From NCBI GenBank assembly GCA_002455215.1, contig DKKK01000130.1, positions 3,791 through 11,096 on the forward strand: 7,306 nucleotides of DNA, read 5' to 3'. Source of the DNA: Anaerolineales bacterium UBA6668. Its GTDB lineage: Bacteria > Chloroflexota > Anaerolineae > Anaerolineales > UBA6668. Shown one piece after another: positions 6,352 to 7,306 of this stretch (its first letter is position 1; every line of letters begins with the position of its first letter). The notes under the pieces are model-generated. The model ran no database searches. It was not told the origin of the DNA and saw only the letters and a program-made list of their open reading frames with translations. A program made the translations under genes and the position numbers.

Positions 6352-7053
6352 ATGCCAGCCATGCCCGAAAGCCCCAGCCAGCCCACGCTCTACCTGGTTG
6401 CCACCCCCATCGGCAACCTAGCCGACATGAGCTACCGAGCGGTCAGCATCCTGCGCCAGGTGCATCTCATCGCCGCCGAAGACACGCGCAAAACCAGCAT
6501 CCTTCTGCGCCACTACGAGATTAGCAAGCCACAAATCGCCTACCACGAACACAACGAAGCCAGTGTTGCCCCGCAATTGTTGCGGCGTTTGCAAGCGGGG
6601 CAGTCGGTGGCGGTGGTGAGCGAAGCGGGCACGCCGGGCATTTCTGACCCGGGCTACTTAGTGGTGCGGCTGGCAATTGAGCAAAACATCGCTGTGACGG
6701 TGATTCCCGGCGCAAATGCGGTGCTGATGGCAGTGGTGTTGAGCGGTCTGCCCGCGCACAGCTTCACCTTTCGCGGATTTTCCCCGCGCAAAAGCGGCAA
6801 ACGGCGCAATTTTTTGGCAGTAGATGCCGAAAGCCCGCACACGCTGGTTTATTACGAAAGTCCACACCGTTTGTTAGAATTTTTGCAAGATGCTTTGGTG
6901 GTGTTTGGCGACCGCCCCGCCGCCGTGTGCAACGAGCTGACCAAACTTTTTGAAAATGTGCAACGGCAAACGCTCAGCGCGTTGATAGCACAGTACACGC
7001 CTGAGGGGGCGATTCGCGGTGAATTTGTGGTGGTGATTGGCGGGAAAAGCTAG
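6352..7053 (+). CDS. rsmI: 16S rRNA 2'-O-ribose C1402 methyltransferase RsmI (short form)
   Basis: Methylates the 2'-OH of C1402 in the 16S rRNA decoding centre with S-adenosylmethionine. It belongs to the tetrapyrrole-methylase fold. Motifs in order: '[18 protein letters not shown]' (13-30), 'AEDTRKT' (42-48), '[12 protein letters not shown]' (90-101), 'PGANAV' (119-124, where many homologues have PGPSA), '[11 protein letters not shown]', 'YYESPHRL' and the closing '[10 protein letters not shown]' (222-231). The protein has 233 residues and stops right after the catalytic fold, whereas E. coli RsmI is about 286 with a C-terminal helical domain; that extension is absent here. The start at 6352 lies 3 bases after the rsmE stop, so the two form an operon. 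The TAG stop overlaps the stop of the convergent SpoU gene. The N-terminal ~10 residues are not conserved, and the ATG at 6361 is an alternative. Confidence 0.94.
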   Translation: MPAMPESPSQPTLYLVATPIGNLADMSYRAVSILRQVHLIAAEDTRKTSILLRHYEISKPQIAYHEHNEASVAPQLLRRLQAGQSVAVVSEAGTPGISDPGYLVVRLAIEQNIAVTVIPGANAVLMAVVLSGLPAHSFTFRGFSPRKSGKRRNFLAVDAESPHTLVYYESPHRLLEFLQDALVVFGDRPAAVCNELTKLFENVQRQTLSALIAQYTPEGAIRGEFVVVIGGKS

Positions 7054-7306
7054 CCGCCGCCTGCCGTGTACCCATGCACTGCTCTTTGGCGGGCGGCTTC
7101 CATCAAGAGTACGGCGGTGGCGCTACTGACATTCAGCGATTCGGTTTGGTTCGCCATCGGAATACGCACCGTGCGCTGGGGCAAGTTTTGGGCGGCGTGG
7201 CTCAAACCGTGCGCTTCATTGGAGACCAGCAAAGCACTCGGTTGTTGCCAGTCAACTTGGTGATAGACCACTTCGCCGTGCGCACTCGCCGACCACACCT
7301 GCAAGT
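7050..7306 (-). CDS. SpoU (TrmH)-family RNA methyltransferase, N-terminus cut by window edge
   Basis: The - strand frame is open from the right edge to a TAG at 7052-7050, giving 84 full codons of the C-terminus. It shows SPOUT/SpoU motif 2, '[12 protein letters not shown]', and motif 3, '[18 protein letters not shown]' followed by 'LLMEAARQR'. These build the SAM-binding trefoil knot and include the invariant Asn-Glu and 'ESLNVS' residues. SpoU enzymes methylate ribose 2'-OH in tRNA or 23S rRNA (TrmH, RlmB, TsnR relatives). The substrate-recognition N-terminal domain is outside the window, so the exact member cannot be named. The TTG at 7304-7302 is an internal codon and not the start. The gene converges on rsmI, and their stops overlap. 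Confidence 0.92.
   Translation of the reverse strand, partial: LQVWSASAHGEVVYHQVDWQQPSALLVSNEAHGLSHAAQNLPQRTVRIPMANQTESLNVSSATAVLLMEAARQRAVHGYTAGGG

Noticed and set aside
1..7306. A hidden novel system such as defence, a mobile element, a retron or CRISPR
   Set aside because: All large coding frames are accounted for by housekeeping families, no repeat arrays or element ends are visible, and base composition is uniform across the genes.

Overview
The window is ordinary bacterial chromosome. It holds four complete genes on the + strand (ugd, an exonuclease-fused dinG, rsmE, rsmI). Two genes on the - strand are cut by the window edges: an EamA/DMT-type transporter on the left and a SpoU-family RNA methyltransferase on the right. 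I see no CRISPR array, transposase, phage gene, tRNA or rRNA, and no cluster that looks like a new defence or biosynthetic system.

Host: the sequence alone does not settle it. The N-terminal DEDDh exonuclease fused to a DinG helicase is known from bacilli and clostridia. The base composition, codon use and overall protein character look to me more like a Chloroflexota (Anaerolineae-like) organism than a low-GC Firmicute. This is an impression and was not tested by search. Promoters (TGn-TATAAT, TGn-TACAAT), intrinsic terminators and Shine-Dalgarno sites are all of normal bacterial form.

Layout: (1) 1-600, -, transporter lacking its C-terminal half. (2) 601-1197, about 600 bases without an intact gene. 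It contains a frame at 731-931 that reads as the C-terminal part of a YiaA/YiaB-like two-helix membrane protein but has no usable start codon. A terminator follows at 964-996, then the ugd promoter/leader with an 8-bp inverted repeat. (3) 1198-2511, ugd, closed by a strong 14-bp terminator hairpin. (4) 2670-5507, a textbook extended -10 promoter, a Shine-Dalgarno-backed TTG start and the 928-residue exonuclease-DinG helicase. (5) 5620-7053, rsmE and rsmI, separated by only 3 bases. (6) 7050-7306, -, the C-terminal end of a SpoU methyltransferase, whose stop codon overlaps that of rsmI within one CTAG.

Functionally, ugd makes UDP-glucuronate for surface polysaccharide but sits away from any polysaccharide genes visible here. 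DinG is a DNA/RNA-processing enzyme of genome maintenance. rsmE and rsmI methylate 16S rRNA at the decoding region (by homology m3U1498 and Cm1402), and the SpoU enzyme adds a third RNA 2'-O/base-modification gene, so the right third is a small RNA-methylation neighbourhood. The most noteworthy points are that the exonuclease-fused DinG keeps four cysteines suited to an Fe-S cluster, the YiaAB remnant, and the overlapping convergent stop codons.
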